From: Gracilibacillus orientalis
Lineage (GTDB): Bacteria; Bacillota; Bacilli; Bacillales; Amphibacillaceae
Length of the DNA: 64,000 bases
Reading direction: 5' to 3'
Assembly (NCBI RefSeq): GCF_900114645.1
Contig: NZ_FOTR01000001.1
Location: forward strand, 558,001 to 622,000
The notes under the pieces were generated by a model. It had not been told where the DNA came from and searched no databases. It saw nothing but the letters and a program-made list of their open reading frames with translations. The translations under genes and the position numbers were made by a program. The first letter of the stretch is position 1; the number at the start of each line of letters is the position of its first letter. Below are positions 18,614-27,852 of this stretch, one piece after another.

Positions 18614-19588
18614 CTAGACTGTCAGAATAATTTTCCCAATATTTTTGTTGGCTTCCATGTGTTTGTGAGCGTTCGCTGCTTCGGTAATGGGGAAAGTGAT
18701 GTCGATTACCGGTTTAATGGTGTCTTGTTCAAAATGATCGATCGTTTTGTTAATGAAATCCTTGCTAAGTTCAGCTTTATATTCGTCACTTCTTGGCGTT
18801 AGCAGTGTTCCTGTTAATTGAATTCGTTTTGCCATTAAATCCATTAAGTTAACTTGATTTACTGTATTGCCACCCAGCACGCCGATCAATACCCATCTGC
18901 CATCGACTGCGATACTCTTATAATTTTGTTTCCAATAGCTTGCCCCAACAAAATCGAGGATTAAATCGACACCTTTTTTGTTAGTTGCTTGTAATACTTC
19001 CTCAGCGAAATCCTGTTCCTTATAATTAATCACCGTATCGGCACCTAATTTACGGCAATAGTCCAGTTTCTCTTCAGAACCAGCCGTTATGATTACTTGT
19101 GCATCGGACATCACTTTAGCTAATTGAATGGCAGCAGTACCTACACCACTTGCACCTGCATGAATCAGAATTGTTTCGTTCTCTTTCAATTGACCAATCC
19201 AATATAAGGTTTGAAATGCTGTTAAAAATACTTCCGGAATCGCTGCAGCTTCTGCAAAGCTTAAGGAATCAGGGATCTTCATCGCTCGTTCTGCCGGCAT
19301 AGCTGCTTTTTCAGCATATGCACCGCCATTCACTAATCCCATTACACGATCACCTTGTTTAAATGCATGATGGCCGTTAGCATCTGTTACTACACCTGCT
19401 ACTTCTACTCCAATAATCGGATTGTTTACATAACCTAATTTACCTTCTCGATTTAAAATATCTGTGCGATTAACTGCTGTCGCATGCACTTCAATGAGTA
19501 AATCACCAGCTTCTAACTCCGGTTCAGGCATTTCCGTATATATTAATTGATCTGCTCCACCTGGTTCTTTCGCTATAATTCCTTTCAT
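18614..19588 (-). CDS. Quinone oxidoreductase-type MDR protein
   Basis: A 324-residue zinc-free medium-chain reductase. It has an N-terminal GroES-like domain (EVHATAVNRTDILNREG) and a nucleotide-binding motif ILIHAGASGVGTAAIQLAK typical of NADPH:quinone reductases of the PIG3/QOR type. It reduces quinones or unsaturated carbonyls in the cytoplasm. The ATG has AGGAGG upstream. It looks monocistronic. Confidence 0.85.
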   Translation of the reverse strand: MKGIIAKEPGGADQLIYTEMPEPELEAGDLLIEVHATAVNRTDILNREGKLGYVNNPIIGVEVAGVVTDANGHHAFKQGDRVMGLVNGGAYAEKAAMPAERAMKIPDSLSFAEAAAIPEVFLTAFQTLYWIGQLKENETILIHAGASGVGTAAIQLAKVMSDAQVIITAGSEEKLDYCRKLGADTVINYKEQDFAEEVLQATNKKGVDLILDFVGASYWKQNYKSIAVDGRWVLIGVLGGNTVNQVNLMDLMAKRIQLTGTLLTPRSDEYKAELSKDFINKTIDHFEQDTIKPVIDITFPITEAANAHKHMEANKNIGKIILTV

Positions 19589-19648
19589 TTACATCCTCCT
19601 AGTCAACATTTTTAATAACATTATTTTGTAGGATAAACATGCCCAATT

Positions 19649-19807
19649 CTATACTTTTCGATATGCTCTACGTTCTGCATATGGTACACATTGAAAACAA
19701 ACAGGGATTTTTTCATCCTTATCATTATAATAGTAACTTGGATTAACTGGCTTTTTCCCACAAATACCACAATTTTTCCTGCGAAAAATTCGTGTAAGTA
19801 ACTTCAT
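19649..19807 (-). CDS. Small zinc-ribbon-like protein
   Basis: A 52-residue frame with a strong site (TAAGGAG) before its ATG at 19807. It is basic at both ends and carries two Cys pairs, CGIC (about residue 13) and CFQC (about residue 37), spaced for a zinc ribbon. I do not know a function for it. It lies between the quinone reductase and the VOC gene on the same strand and could be co-transcribed. Confidence 0.6.
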   Translation of the reverse strand: MKLLTRIFRRKNCGICGKKPVNPSYYYNDKDEKIPVCFQCVPYAERRAYRKV

Positions 19808-19858
19808 ATTTACCGCTCCTTATCATGCAGTTTCAATAGTTACCAGATACATTATTCA

Positions 19859-20242
19859 TTATACCTCATAAAGTTCTATAGGTAATTGATCAGGATCTTG
19901 AAAAAAGGTAAAGCGTTTATTCGTCATCGAATCCACTCTTATCTTTTCTACCATAATCCCCTTATCTTCGAGAATTGTTGCAGTCTGCTCTACGTCTTCC
20001 ACTGAAAAGGCAAGATGTCTTAATCCGCATGCTTCTGGAAAACTTGGTCGTTCTGGTGGATTTGGAAAGGAAAAGAGCTCGATGACATATTTATCATGTA
20101 AAGCCAAGTCCAACTTATAAGAATTACGTTCTTCACGGTATACCTCTTTAATTATTGACAATCCTAATTTATTAACATAGAACTCTTTCGACACTTGATA
20201 ATCAGAACAAATTACTGCAATATGATGAACACCTGCAAACAA
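19859..20242 (-). CDS. VOC (glyoxalase/dioxygenase superfamily) protein, YwkD/YaeR-like
   Basis: I use the TTG at 20242 (AGGGAGAG upstream) rather than the frame limit at 20290, giving 127 residues. The sequence GVHHIAVICSDYQVSKEFY, then NPPERPSFPEACGLRHLAFSV, ending in IELYE, follows the two-betaalphabetabetabeta metal-binding VOC fold. His and Glu ligands are in the expected places. Members include methylmalonyl-CoA epimerase and glyoxalase-like enzymes; the substrate of this branch is not established. Confidence 0.75.
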   Translation of the reverse strand: MFAGVHHIAVICSDYQVSKEFYVNKLGLSIIKEVYREERNSYKLDLALHDKYVIELFSFPNPPERPSFPEACGLRHLAFSVEDVEQTATILEDKGIMVEKIRVDSMTNKRFTFFQDPDQLPIELYEV

Positions 20243-20401
20243 ACCAACACTCTCCCTTATCAATAAGTTATCTGCCCTTATTTTACACAAAAAATACCAC
20301 AGATGGACAGGGATAGTATCCTATATAGCAAAAATGAATTATATTCAAAGTAAACGAACAATACATTTCTTTATATAGTACAAAAATATGGATGTGATAC
20401 T

Positions 20402-20800
20402 ATGAAACAAGTCTTAATTTATATCTTCTTTCTATTAGTGCCTAGTCTTGCATCAGTTGCGATTCATTCCAAGGATAATTTCTACTTTTGATATGGGAAG
20501 GTTGAAATGCGGGCTAAACTTCAGAAGAGGCAAAATTCAATAGAAATGATTCGAAATATACAGAATAAGAGTGATGTATTGGAATTTGAAAGCCATACTT
20601 ATTACGCATCTTCGCCTCCCCATACGGAGCATTTGACGAAGACAATATTCAACTATTTAAAGAAATAGGCTTCAACATGGCAGTTACCGTCGTTCCAGAA
20701 ACCGGTCCAGCCAGGTACAAACATCTACCAAATCCCAAGAAAAGAAGTCTATTCAAATGAAAAGGTAGAAGACTTCAAAGAAAAAATCGGATTAACAGAG
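20402..20800 (+). pseudogene. Decayed polysaccharide deacetylase
   Basis: The stretch contains broken pieces in different frames: an ATG with a signal-like hydrophobic start, then EFESHTY (the deacetylase His motif region), then YGAFDEDNIQLFKEIGF, then PGTNIYQIPRKEVY. These are in the order of secreted polysaccharide deacetylases of the YxkH type. At least two stops and frame changes separate them, and much of the catalytic domain is missing. It is clearly not functional. Confidence 0.65.
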
Positions 20801-20836
20801 AATGGAGAGGGGTCATTGCCCCTATCCCTGTATTTC

Positions 20837-22123
20837 TTACTCACGCCATAATTGTTCAAGGATAATAACCAATCCAGTCCCCACCAGGAGACCATTGCTC
20901 ATGATGTTCTGAATAATTAGTGGCAGTTCCGAGAATACTTCTGCTGGTAGAAACATAGTCCCCATCCCGATCAGATAAGCAATTCCCAAAATAGTCATTC
21001 GTCTATTGTCTAATGGCTGTACCGTGACGTTTCGTATCGCCAGTCCAACAAGCTGTACAAATGATGCCATTAATGCAGCATTTGCAATTGGTGCTGGAAT
21101 CCCAGAGATAAACGAAACAATCGGCGGAAAAAAGGCAAACAGCATTAACAAAAAGGAAGCATAGATAAAAGGTGCTTTTCGCTTTTGACCGGTTAGTCCT
21201 ATAAATCCTGCTGAAGTGGACAATGGTACATTAGCAATAGAAGAAAATATCCCCGCTAAACCATGGTTAATTCCAAAAACCGATGTCCCGTGATTAATTT
21301 CTTTATGTCGGTCTTTCCCCTCATTTCCTAAAACTTGATCAACTGCAACAACTGATGCAATCATATTAGAAATTAATATCACTGCGATTAGTAATGCAAT
21401 CGGAATCACACTAATATTAAAGGTTGGCATCCCAAAAGCAAACATATCCGGTAATGAAAATATCTTCACATCCCCGACAACAGGCGCTTCTCCTTCGACC
21501 AGAATAAAAATAATCCAGCCAATCAAAATCCCAATGAACATCGAATAACTTTTCATCCATCCTCTAGCAAAAAAGGATAAACCTAATACTACTAAAAAGA
21601 TAAAAGAAGCAATCAATGCTTCCTTAACTTGAATATTACTTGATTCACCTTGCAGGCCTAGCATACCTTCCAAAAAGGTGCCGCTCAACTGTACGGTTAA
21701 CAGAAAGAAGAAAGTCCCTGTGACAAGTGGTGTAAAAATCGGTAAAATAAATTGAGAAATTTTAAAGATACCAAATATAAATAAAAATACACCCGTCAAT
21801 ATCATCGTTGTTTGTAATAATTGGAGTGTCCCATCAAGTGACGTACCACTTTGCAACCCTGTTGCTGCCATCACCGAAAAAATACTGATCCAAATCCCGG
21901 CAGGCCCTTCCATAATCGGCATTCTGTGCCCTATGATACTTTGGAGAAAAGAAGCCAGTCCTACTACAAAGAAAGTCCGCTGCATCAGCCCAGCTATTTC
22001 AGCAAGGCTCATATCAAAAATGCCGCCTACCACAATAGGTAAAGCAACAGAACTGGCTAAAAGAAATATAAACCACTGGATGGTTTCCATCGACGTTTGA
22101 ACTAGTTTTTGTTTATCCAACAT
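20837..22123 (-). CDS. NCS2-family nucleobase permease (xanthine/uracil type)
   Basis: I place the start at the ATG at 22123 (GTGGGAG upstream), giving 428 residues with about 13 hydrophobic segments. The family pattern is seen in SFLQSIIGHRMPIMEGPAG and in the later NHGLAGIFSSIANVPLSTSAG segment. It imports a purine or pyrimidine with protons. It resembles the YwdJ/YbbY branch, whose substrates are less certain than UraA or PbuX. No purine riboswitch is visible upstream. Confidence 0.8.
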   Translation of the reverse strand: MLDKQKLVQTSMETIQWFIFLLASSVALPIVVGGIFDMSLAEIAGLMQRTFFVVGLASFLQSIIGHRMPIMEGPAGIWISIFSVMAATGLQSGTSLDGTLQLLQTTMILTGVFLFIFGIFKISQFILPIFTPLVTGTFFFLLTVQLSGTFLEGMLGLQGESSNIQVKEALIASFIFLVVLGLSFFARGWMKSYSMFIGILIGWIIFILVEGEAPVVGDVKIFSLPDMFAFGMPTFNISVIPIALLIAVILISNMIASVVAVDQVLGNEGKDRHKEINHGTSVFGINHGLAGIFSSIANVPLSTSAGFIGLTGQKRKAPFIYASFLLMLFAFFPPIVSFISGIPAPIANAALMASFVQLVGLAIRNVTVQPLDNRRMTILGIAYLIGMGTMFLPAEVFSELPLIIQNIMSNGLLVGTGLVIILEQLWRE

Positions 22124-22312
22124 AAACGCTCCCACTCTATCCATTTTCACTTAACGTATCATATCATGATATCACATAAGAAGAAAAGCGAGGCAAAAGT
22201 GCTAGAATACACTTCAGCAATATACTTCACTTTGTTTATGTCATTGACAAAACACAACAAAACTTTTCAATAAAGGTTTTTTCATGAGAATCTTTCTTTT
22301 TTTATGCAAAAA

Positions 22313-22339
22313 GTGTAATGTTTTCGTATAAACGTCGTC
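22313..22339 (+). promoter_or_regulatory. Possible ECF-type promoter of the sigma operon
   Basis: TGTAAT is followed 17 bp later by CGTC (22336-22339), about 48 bp before the sigma gene start. This resembles SigX/SigW-type promoters (TGWAAC...CGWC), which often autoregulate. The T in place of C in the -35 lowers certainty. Confidence 0.35.
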
Positions 22340-22386
22340 TTATAAGTAAAGAACAACCAAAGACAGACAAACAGGGAGGTCACGGA

Positions 22387-22890
22387 ATGAATGAAGAGTT
22401 AATTACAGATTGGTTTGATGCCTATGCTGATGATGTATACCGCTTTTTGGTCTATTACACATCCACATCCGATGTCGAAGATCTAGTACAAGAGGTATTC
22501 ATTAAAGCAATCAATCGATATGATTCTTTCAAAGGTGATTCCAGTCCTAAGACATGGTTAATCTCGATAGCACGAAATGTGGCCATAGATGAAACAAGAA
22601 AACAAAAACGGAAAGACTGGCGCAAGCTGATTAAAACCTATGAGGACAAAGTCGACATATCTCCAGAAGATAAACACCTTTTAAATGAAAAAAAATTGGA
22701 GCTGCACAAAGCAATAGCAAAACTCAAGCAAGATTATCGTGATGTCGTTATCCTTCGTGGAATCGAGGAATTATCTGTATCTGAAACAGCAAACATTTTA
22801 AAATGGTCTGATTCAAAGGTTCGTGTAACATTTCATCGTGCTTTGAAGGTTTTGAAATTGCAAGTGAAGGAGGTCCATTATGAGTCATAA
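22387..22890 (+). CDS. sigX: ECF sigma factor (SigX-like)
   Basis: The start at 22387 has GGGAGG upstream; the frame is open earlier but lacks a site. The product is 167 residues, with region 2 (EDLVQEVFIKAINRYDSF and TWLISIARNVAIDETRKQK) and region 4 (LSVSETANILKWSDSKVRVTFHRAL). The order and the downstream anti-sigma gene match SigX of Bacillus, which controls cell-envelope charge and antimicrobial peptide resistance. The stop overlaps the next gene by 11 bp. Confidence 0.8.
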   Translation: MNEELITDWFDAYADDVYRFLVYYTSTSDVEDLVQEVFIKAINRYDSFKGDSSPKTWLISIARNVAIDETRKQKRKDWRKLIKTYEDKVDISPEDKHLLNEKKLELHKAIAKLKQDYRDVVILRGIEELSVSETANILKWSDSKVRVTFHRALKVLKLQVKEVHYES

Positions 22891-23743
22891 CGAAGACGAA
22901 TTAATAAAGGAGCTAAAGAATTTGAAATCTAATGCCAAATTAGATCCACAAAAAAAGGAATCGATGAAGATGGTTCTCCAGCAACATGCGAAGAAAAAAC
23001 GGGCAAAGTCAAAGACAAAACATAGTTTCATCTGGTTTTCCACTGCTGCAGCTATCTTGATTTGCGGGGGACTTATTTACACTCTGATCAATACAGACCA
23101 AATCACATTACCTGCAGATGACAATCAACAAATTGAAGAAGTTGGTAATGCTGGGGGAGATCCAAAAGAACCGAATGATATGGAAGGTTTAGGTATGGAA
23201 GAGTCGGATGATAATGACGAGCAAGCGACACCAGGAGAGGAAGATTCTGGTAATGAAGAAGTCAGTCAACAGGAATTTAAAGTAGATAAGCTAGGTAACG
23301 AAACACAAACCATTATCCCTGAAGGAACAGAAGAAAAAATAAATGTGGTAAACTTTCGGATCGAACCATATGGAATTGATTACCAAGTTGCCGAATTATT
23401 AAATAAGTATGTAATCGAAGAAAATACTGTAAAACACCACGGTGAAGATGATATGGTTGGATCGATTCGATTATCCGTAGAGGAAAATGAAACGATAGAA
23501 CAACTTTCAAAAGAATTTCAAGAGAAATACAGTGAAGAGTTTGACAATGTAAGTGAAGTCACGGAACCAACAGATGGAGATAATCCTTATTCCGGGTTAA
23601 CACAACGCGTTTCCGCTACACCACAAGGATATTATCTTTATCAAATCGAAGAAAATGTACTCGTTATTCAATACGAATACGATGCAGGAGCCAGTGATGG
23701 AATGGGACCAAGGCTTCAGAAATTCATTGAATCTATTCGATAA
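22880..23743 (+). CDS. rsiX: Membrane anti-sigma factor (RsiX-like)
   Basis: A 287-residue single-pass protein: a basic cytoplasmic N-terminus of about 50 residues that would hold the sigma factor, one TM helix (about 51-69), a strongly acidic linker, then an extracellular domain with VNFRIEPYGIDYQVAELLNKY. It is translated from an ATG inside the sigma gene end, with AAGGAGG before it. The layout fits RsiX. Confidence 0.75.
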   Translation: MSHNEDELIKELKNLKSNAKLDPQKKESMKMVLQQHAKKKRAKSKTKHSFIWFSTAAAILICGGLIYTLINTDQITLPADDNQQIEEVGNAGGDPKEPNDMEGLGMEESDDNDEQATPGEEDSGNEEVSQQEFKVDKLGNETQTIIPEGTEEKINVVNFRIEPYGIDYQVAELLNKYVIEENTVKHHGEDDMVGSIRLSVEENETIEQLSKEFQEKYSEEFDNVSEVTEPTDGDNPYSGLTQRVSATPQGYYLYQIEENVLVIQYEYDAGASDGMGPRLQKFIESIR

Positions 23744-23747
23744 TATT

Positions 23748-23782
23748 AAACTCCAGCATATAAGCTTATGTTGGAGTTTTAT
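23748..23782 (+). terminator. Terminator after the sigma/anti-sigma operon
   Basis: AAACTCCAGCATA pairs with its near complement TATGTTGGAGTTT, followed by TTATT. It lies 5 bp after the stop. Confidence 0.7.
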
Positions 23783-24098
23783 TATTGCAAATTCACTTAA
23801 ATCTTTACTCATTACCTCTTACCACCTTGATTACTAACTTCACATGTTTAAATAGTTTTAAGTGCTAGCATATTTAAAATATCTTTTTTTCTAAAACTTC
23901 TAGAACACTAGTCCTATAGAACTATTATACGACCGACTTTAAATAAGGATCTTTTATTTTTCTAACAACAAACATCAAAAAATAGATATTTATTTATAAA
24001 AAACAGACATTACCTTGACTAATATAGTTCACTTCTCTAATCTATATTGTAATCAAGTAATCCGGATTCTTGATTGAAGATATGTACTTCTTTTTAAA

Positions 24099-24112
24099 TG
24101 TAAGCGTTATCA
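24099..24112 (+). promoter_or_regulatory. cre (CcpA) site before the rhamnogalacturonan lyase
   Basis: TGTAAGCGTTATCA is a full match to TGNAARCGNWWNCA. It lies 153 bp upstream of the lyase start in a 470-bp gap that otherwise holds AT-rich sequence and a possible leader peptide. It predicts glucose repression of pectin degradation. Confidence 0.7.
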
Positions 24113-24166
24113 CTATTTAGGCCTATGACTTATGAACCTACTAATATCCTAGGAAGGTGGTGATAC

Positions 24167-24214
24167 ATGCACACTTCAACCCCATTATTACACCATAGAA
24201 CCCACATAAAGTAA
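24167..24214 (+). CDS. Possible His-rich leader peptide
   Basis: A 15-codon frame (MHTSTPLLHHRTHIK) starts 7 nt after a very strong site (AGGAAGGTGG) and ends 37 bp before the lyase start. Four of 15 residues are His. No terminator/antiterminator pair is obvious, so attenuation is only an idea. Translation of it could instead tune access to the lyase start. Confidence 0.35.
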   Translation: MHTSTPLLHHRTHIK

Positions 24215-24251
24215 TCTATTACAATCCAAAATAAATAGGAGGTTTTTTCTT

Positions 24252-27176
24252 TTGATGAAGAAAATTTCCCTGGTCCTGATTACTGTATTAGTGGTTAGTC
24301 TACTTCCCACCAATCTATCAAATTCTATTCAAGCAGAAACAGATAACAGTTATTTATTTGACTTTGGCTCAGCAGATAGTCCTGTTGCTGATGGCTACAC
24401 ACAAGTGTCCAATACCTTACTTTATGATGAGGAAAGAGGTTATGGTTTAAGTGATGAAATCGATAACCGTGATCGCGGTAATCCCGATGACTTACGACGT
24501 GATTTCATCATTGGATCTGATTATTCTTTCAACCTTGATATACCAAATGGAGAGTACTTCGTACGTATTATTGCAGGTGATGATATTGCCTTCAATCGTT
24601 CAAGTTTTGCCATCAATGGCGAGGATTATGGAAATATTACCTCAAGTGGTGGTGAATATGCTGAGTTAACAACCGATATAGCTATTACAGATGAAAAATT
24701 AATGATTGATATCGGAGAAAATGGGCGAATTAACGGGCTGGAAATTGTGCCAATGGAGCAAATTGACAGTTTGGCAGTTGACTCCATTTCGTATTCAGCA
24801 GACAGTGAGGTTACTTTGTCTTGGCAAAGTGATCCAAACGCCAGTCATTATAATATCTATCGTAAAGGAGAAAATGACGAAGACTTCAAAAAAATAGATG
24901 ACTCCACGGAAGCGAATTATACTGATACTAGCGTAGAATTAGGATACTCTTACACGTATGCGGTAACACTTGTGCATTCATCTGGTATCGAATCAGACAA
25001 AAGTAACGAAGTATCCGCTTCTATCATCAATGAAGAAGCTGAAAAACCTCAACCGCCTAGTGAATTGTCCTTAAGTAATGCTGAGCTTGATAACGTAACG
25101 CTGAGTTGGGATGCAGTTGATAATGCTAGCCTGTATTATGTCTATCGTGCTAATTTTAATCCGGACGATTATCCAGAAGGAGCTGTTGAATTTGAAAAAA
25201 TCGATACCACTTCTGATACTAGTTTTACCGATGATTCAATTTTAACCTATAACAACTACTATTATCAGGTGCGCACTGTAAATGAAGGTGGCATTTCGGA
25301 TCCATCCAATACAACAGAATCTCCTGTTACCGAAGTGCAAAAACGCCAGATGGAGCAACTTGATCGTGCGTTAGTAGCAGTTGAATCGGATGAAGGTGTG
25401 TATGTAGGCTGGAAGATGCTAGGCACCGATCCGAAAGATGTCAAATTTAATTTGTTCCGTGATGGTGAAAAAGTGAACAAAAAACCGATTGAAAACAGCA
25501 CGAACTTCTTCGATGAGGATGGAACTACTGATTCCACCTATCAAGTAAAAATTATTAAAGGCAGTGGAGATAAAGTAACAAAAGAAGTTGATGTATGGTC
25601 AGAAAACTACTTAAGTATTGCATTAGATAAGCCTGAAGGTGGTACAACACCAGATGGCGTAGACTATACGTATAGTGCAAATGACGCAAGTGTTGGTGAT
25701 CTTGACGGAGACGGTGAATATGAAATCATATTAAAATGGGATCCGTCTAATTCAAAAGACAATTCCCGATCTGGTTATACAGGCAACGTCTACCTTGATG
25801 CTTATAAACTGGATGGTACGAAAATGTGGCGTCTAGATCTCGGTAAAAATATTCGCGCCGGCGCTCATTATACGCAATTCTTAGTGTACGACTTTGACGG
25901 CAATGGCAAATCAGAGGTTGTCCTAAAAACAGGTGATGGAACCGTCGATGGTGAAGGTAATGTGATTGGAGATCCAGAGGCTGATTGGCGAAACAGCAGT
26001 GGTTATATTTTAGAAGGTCCTGAATACCTCACTGTGTTTGAAGGTGAAACAGGCAAAGAGTTGACAACAACTGACTACGCTCCTTCTAGAGGTAATCTCA
26101 ATGATTGGGGAGATAACTATGGCAATCGTGCTGATCGCTTCTTAGCAGGTGTTGCCTACCTTGATGGAGAACGCCCAAGTATTGTGATGGCTCGTGGTTA
26201 CTATACACGCGCCGTGCTTGTTGCCTACAACTGGCGTGATGGCGAACTAACACAGGAATGGATATTTGATAGTGATGAAGAAGGTAATGAAGACTATGCC
26301 GGACAAGGAAATCATAGTCTATCTGTAGCCGATGTTGATCAAGATGGTAAGGACGAAATCATCTACGGTGCAGCGGTTGTAGATGACGACGGTACCGGAC
26401 TTCATACAACTGGCTGGGGACATGGTGATGCACAACACGTTAGTGATTTAAATCCAAATCGTCCAGGTCTGGAAATTTTTCAAGTTCACGAAAATACATC
26501 AATTCCAATTGGTTACGGTATTCGAGATGCTGCAACCGGTGAAAAATTGTTTGGTGTAGATCTCAATACAGATGTCGGTCGAGGACTAGCTGCAGATATC
26601 GATCCACGCTATGATGGTGTTGAATTCTGGGCATCTGGTGCTTGGGATGGCAGTACAGGAAATGGCCTTCACGCAGCAGACGGGGAACTGATTTCTCAAA
26701 ATACTCCATCTGTTAACCATGCTGTTTGGTGGGATGGCGATCTTGGCCGTGAATTGCTTGATCATACTTTTGATTCCAACAATGACCCACACGGTGTTGG
26801 CAGCATTGATAAATGGGATTATGAAAATGAAGAACTAGTTAACTTGTTAACTCCAGAAGGTACACGAACTAGTAACTGGACAAAAGGTAATCCATCTTTA
26901 CAAGCAGATTTAGTTGGTGACTGGCGTGAGGAAGTGATCTGGCCATCAGCTGATAGCGAAGAATTACGTCTTTACACGACAACTGATCAGACAGAAGAGA
27001 AAATTCATACATTAATGCATGATCCAGTTTACCGTTTATCGATCGCATGGCAAAATGTCGCTTATAACCAGCCCCCACATACGGGCTTTTTCCTAGGTTA
27101 TGACATGGATGAGCCACCGCGACCTACCATTGAAACAGGCGATGAATTGTTTGGATCAGATAAAAATAAGCAGTAA
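24252..27176 (+). CDS. yesW: Secreted rhamnogalacturonan lyase (PL11) with FnIII domains
   Basis: A 974-residue exoenzyme: signal peptide (about 1-29), an N-terminal carbohydrate-binding-like domain (about 33-160, starting YLFDFGSADSP), two fibronectin III-like modules (about 170-262 and 266-360), and a PL11 beta-propeller catalytic domain (about 365-965). The last shows repeated calcium-loop motifs such as VGDLDGDGEYEI, YDFDGNGKSE and VADVDQDGKDE. It cleaves the rhamnose-galacturonate backbone of pectin outside the cell. Bacillus YesW lacks the extra front modules. Start TTG at 24252 or ATG at 24255, behind AGGAGG. Confidence 0.88.
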   Translation: MMKKISLVLITVLVVSLLPTNLSNSIQAETDNSYLFDFGSADSPVADGYTQVSNTLLYDEERGYGLSDEIDNRDRGNPDDLRRDFIIGSDYSFNLDIPNGEYFVRIIAGDDIAFNRSSFAINGEDYGNITSSGGEYAELTTDIAITDEKLMIDIGENGRINGLEIVPMEQIDSLAVDSISYSADSEVTLSWQSDPNASHYNIYRKGENDEDFKKIDDSTEANYTDTSVELGYSYTYAVTLVHSSGIESDKSNEVSASIINEEAEKPQPPSELSLSNAELDNVTLSWDAVDNASLYYVYRANFNPDDYPEGAVEFEKIDTTSDTSFTDDSILTYNNYYYQVRTVNEGGISDPSNTTESPVTEVQKRQMEQLDRALVAVESDEGVYVGWKMLGTDPKDVKFNLFRDGEKVNKKPIENSTNFFDEDGTTDSTYQVKIIKGSGDKVTKEVDVWSENYLSIALDKPEGGTTPDGVDYTYSANDASVGDLDGDGEYEIILKWDPSNSKDNSRSGYTGNVYLDAYKLDGTKMWRLDLGKNIRAGAHYTQFLVYDFDGNGKSEVVLKTGDGTVDGEGNVIGDPEADWRNSSGYILEGPEYLTVFEGETGKELTTTDYAPSRGNLNDWGDNYGNRADRFLAGVAYLDGERPSIVMARGYYTRAVLVAYNWRDGELTQEWIFDSDEEGNEDYAGQGNHSLSVADVDQDGKDEIIYGAAVVDDDGTGLHTTGWGHGDAQHVSDLNPNRPGLEIFQVHENTSIPIGYGIRDAATGEKLFGVDLNTDVGRGLAADIDPRYDGVEFWASGAWDGSTGNGLHAADGELISQNTPSVNHAVWWDGDLGRELLDHTFDSNNDPHGVGSIDKWDYENEELVNLLTPEGTRTSNWTKGNPSLQADLVGDWREEVIWPSADSEELRLYTTTDQTEEKIHTLMHDPVYRLSIAWQNVAYNQPPHTGFFLGYDMDEPPRPTIETGDELFGSDKNKQ

Positions 27177-27186
27177 TCCGTTTTAA

Positions 27187-27215
27187 GGCGAGAGTATATT
27201 TGCTCTCGCCTTTTT
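27187..27215 (+). terminator. Terminator after the rhamnogalacturonan lyase
   Basis: GGCGAGAG and CTCTCGCC make a GC-rich stem followed by TTTTT, 10 bp after the stop. Confidence 0.85.
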
Positions 27216-27413
27216 CATAAGACAAGAAAGTATATAACCATTGGTATCACAACTTTTTTATCACGGTAACTCCATGTAGTAATATTGACATGTTTATACA
27301 GCAACCCCTCCGCTTCGACTGCCCACTCCCCTTTCCATGAGCTTTTCTTATGTATATTTCCAGTGATATTACATCACATTATTACTGTGATGATATACAG
27401 AGGAGGAGTAACA

Positions 27414-27680
27414 TTGAAAAAAGGTAACAATATCTCCAGTTTGCAGGATCAAAACCAGCTTGCGCAAGCTCAACAGTCCATCCTGCATTTGCAGCGAGCA
27501 ATGAATCAGGCACAAAGTCATATGAATGAAGAAATTCTTGAGCAAATCAAGCATACAATGGATAGGGCTGAGCGTTCCCTGGTTCAAGCAGAGAATGTAA
27601 CCGATGATCAAAATGCACTAAACCTTGTACGACAAGAGTTAGTACAGCAACAACAAGCTTTCCATGACTTAACGCAATAA
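27414..27680 (+). CDS. Small helical protein of unknown function
   Basis: The TTG at 27414 has AGGAGGAG upstream and gives 88 residues rich in Gln, Glu and Ala with no hydrophobic segment. It looks like two or three amphipathic helices (LAQAQQSILHLQRAMNQAQ and so on), in the manner of small Bacillaceae proteins such as DUF2564, though I cannot confirm that. Its TAA stop coincides with the left end of a short repeat copy. Confidence 0.6.
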   Translation: MKKGNNISSLQDQNQLAQAQQSILHLQRAMNQAQSHMNEEILEQIKHTMDRAERSLVQAENVTDDQNALNLVRQELVQQQQAFHDLTQ

Positions 27681-27733
27681 AGTGAGACTATGATCAGTGG
27701 GGGTCTTACAGACGGGGTTAACACCGTGATAAA
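27679..27733 (+). repeat. Short-form copy A of the GTGAGAC/GTGGGGG repeat
   Basis: About 55 bp: AAAGTGAGACTATGATCAGT, then GGGGTCTTACAGACGGGG and CACCGTGATAAA. It equals the two ends of the long copies at 33326 and 35685 joined at AGTGGGGGT, with the inside missing. The left end overlaps the stop codon of the gene at 27414-27680. Confidence 0.8.
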
Positions 27734-27852
27734 ACAGGTAAGTGCTATTGCATAGAAATTGGGTTCTAATTCGACGTTTCTACGCACTGGAATTTTCACT
27801 CCATGGAATTTAAAAGCGTCAGACAGGCCTTTCGTCTGACGCGCATTTCTTA

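Noticed and set aside
22150-22320. A purine riboswitch ahead of the NCS2 permease
   Set aside because: The conserved core and three-way junction could not be found on the minus strand.
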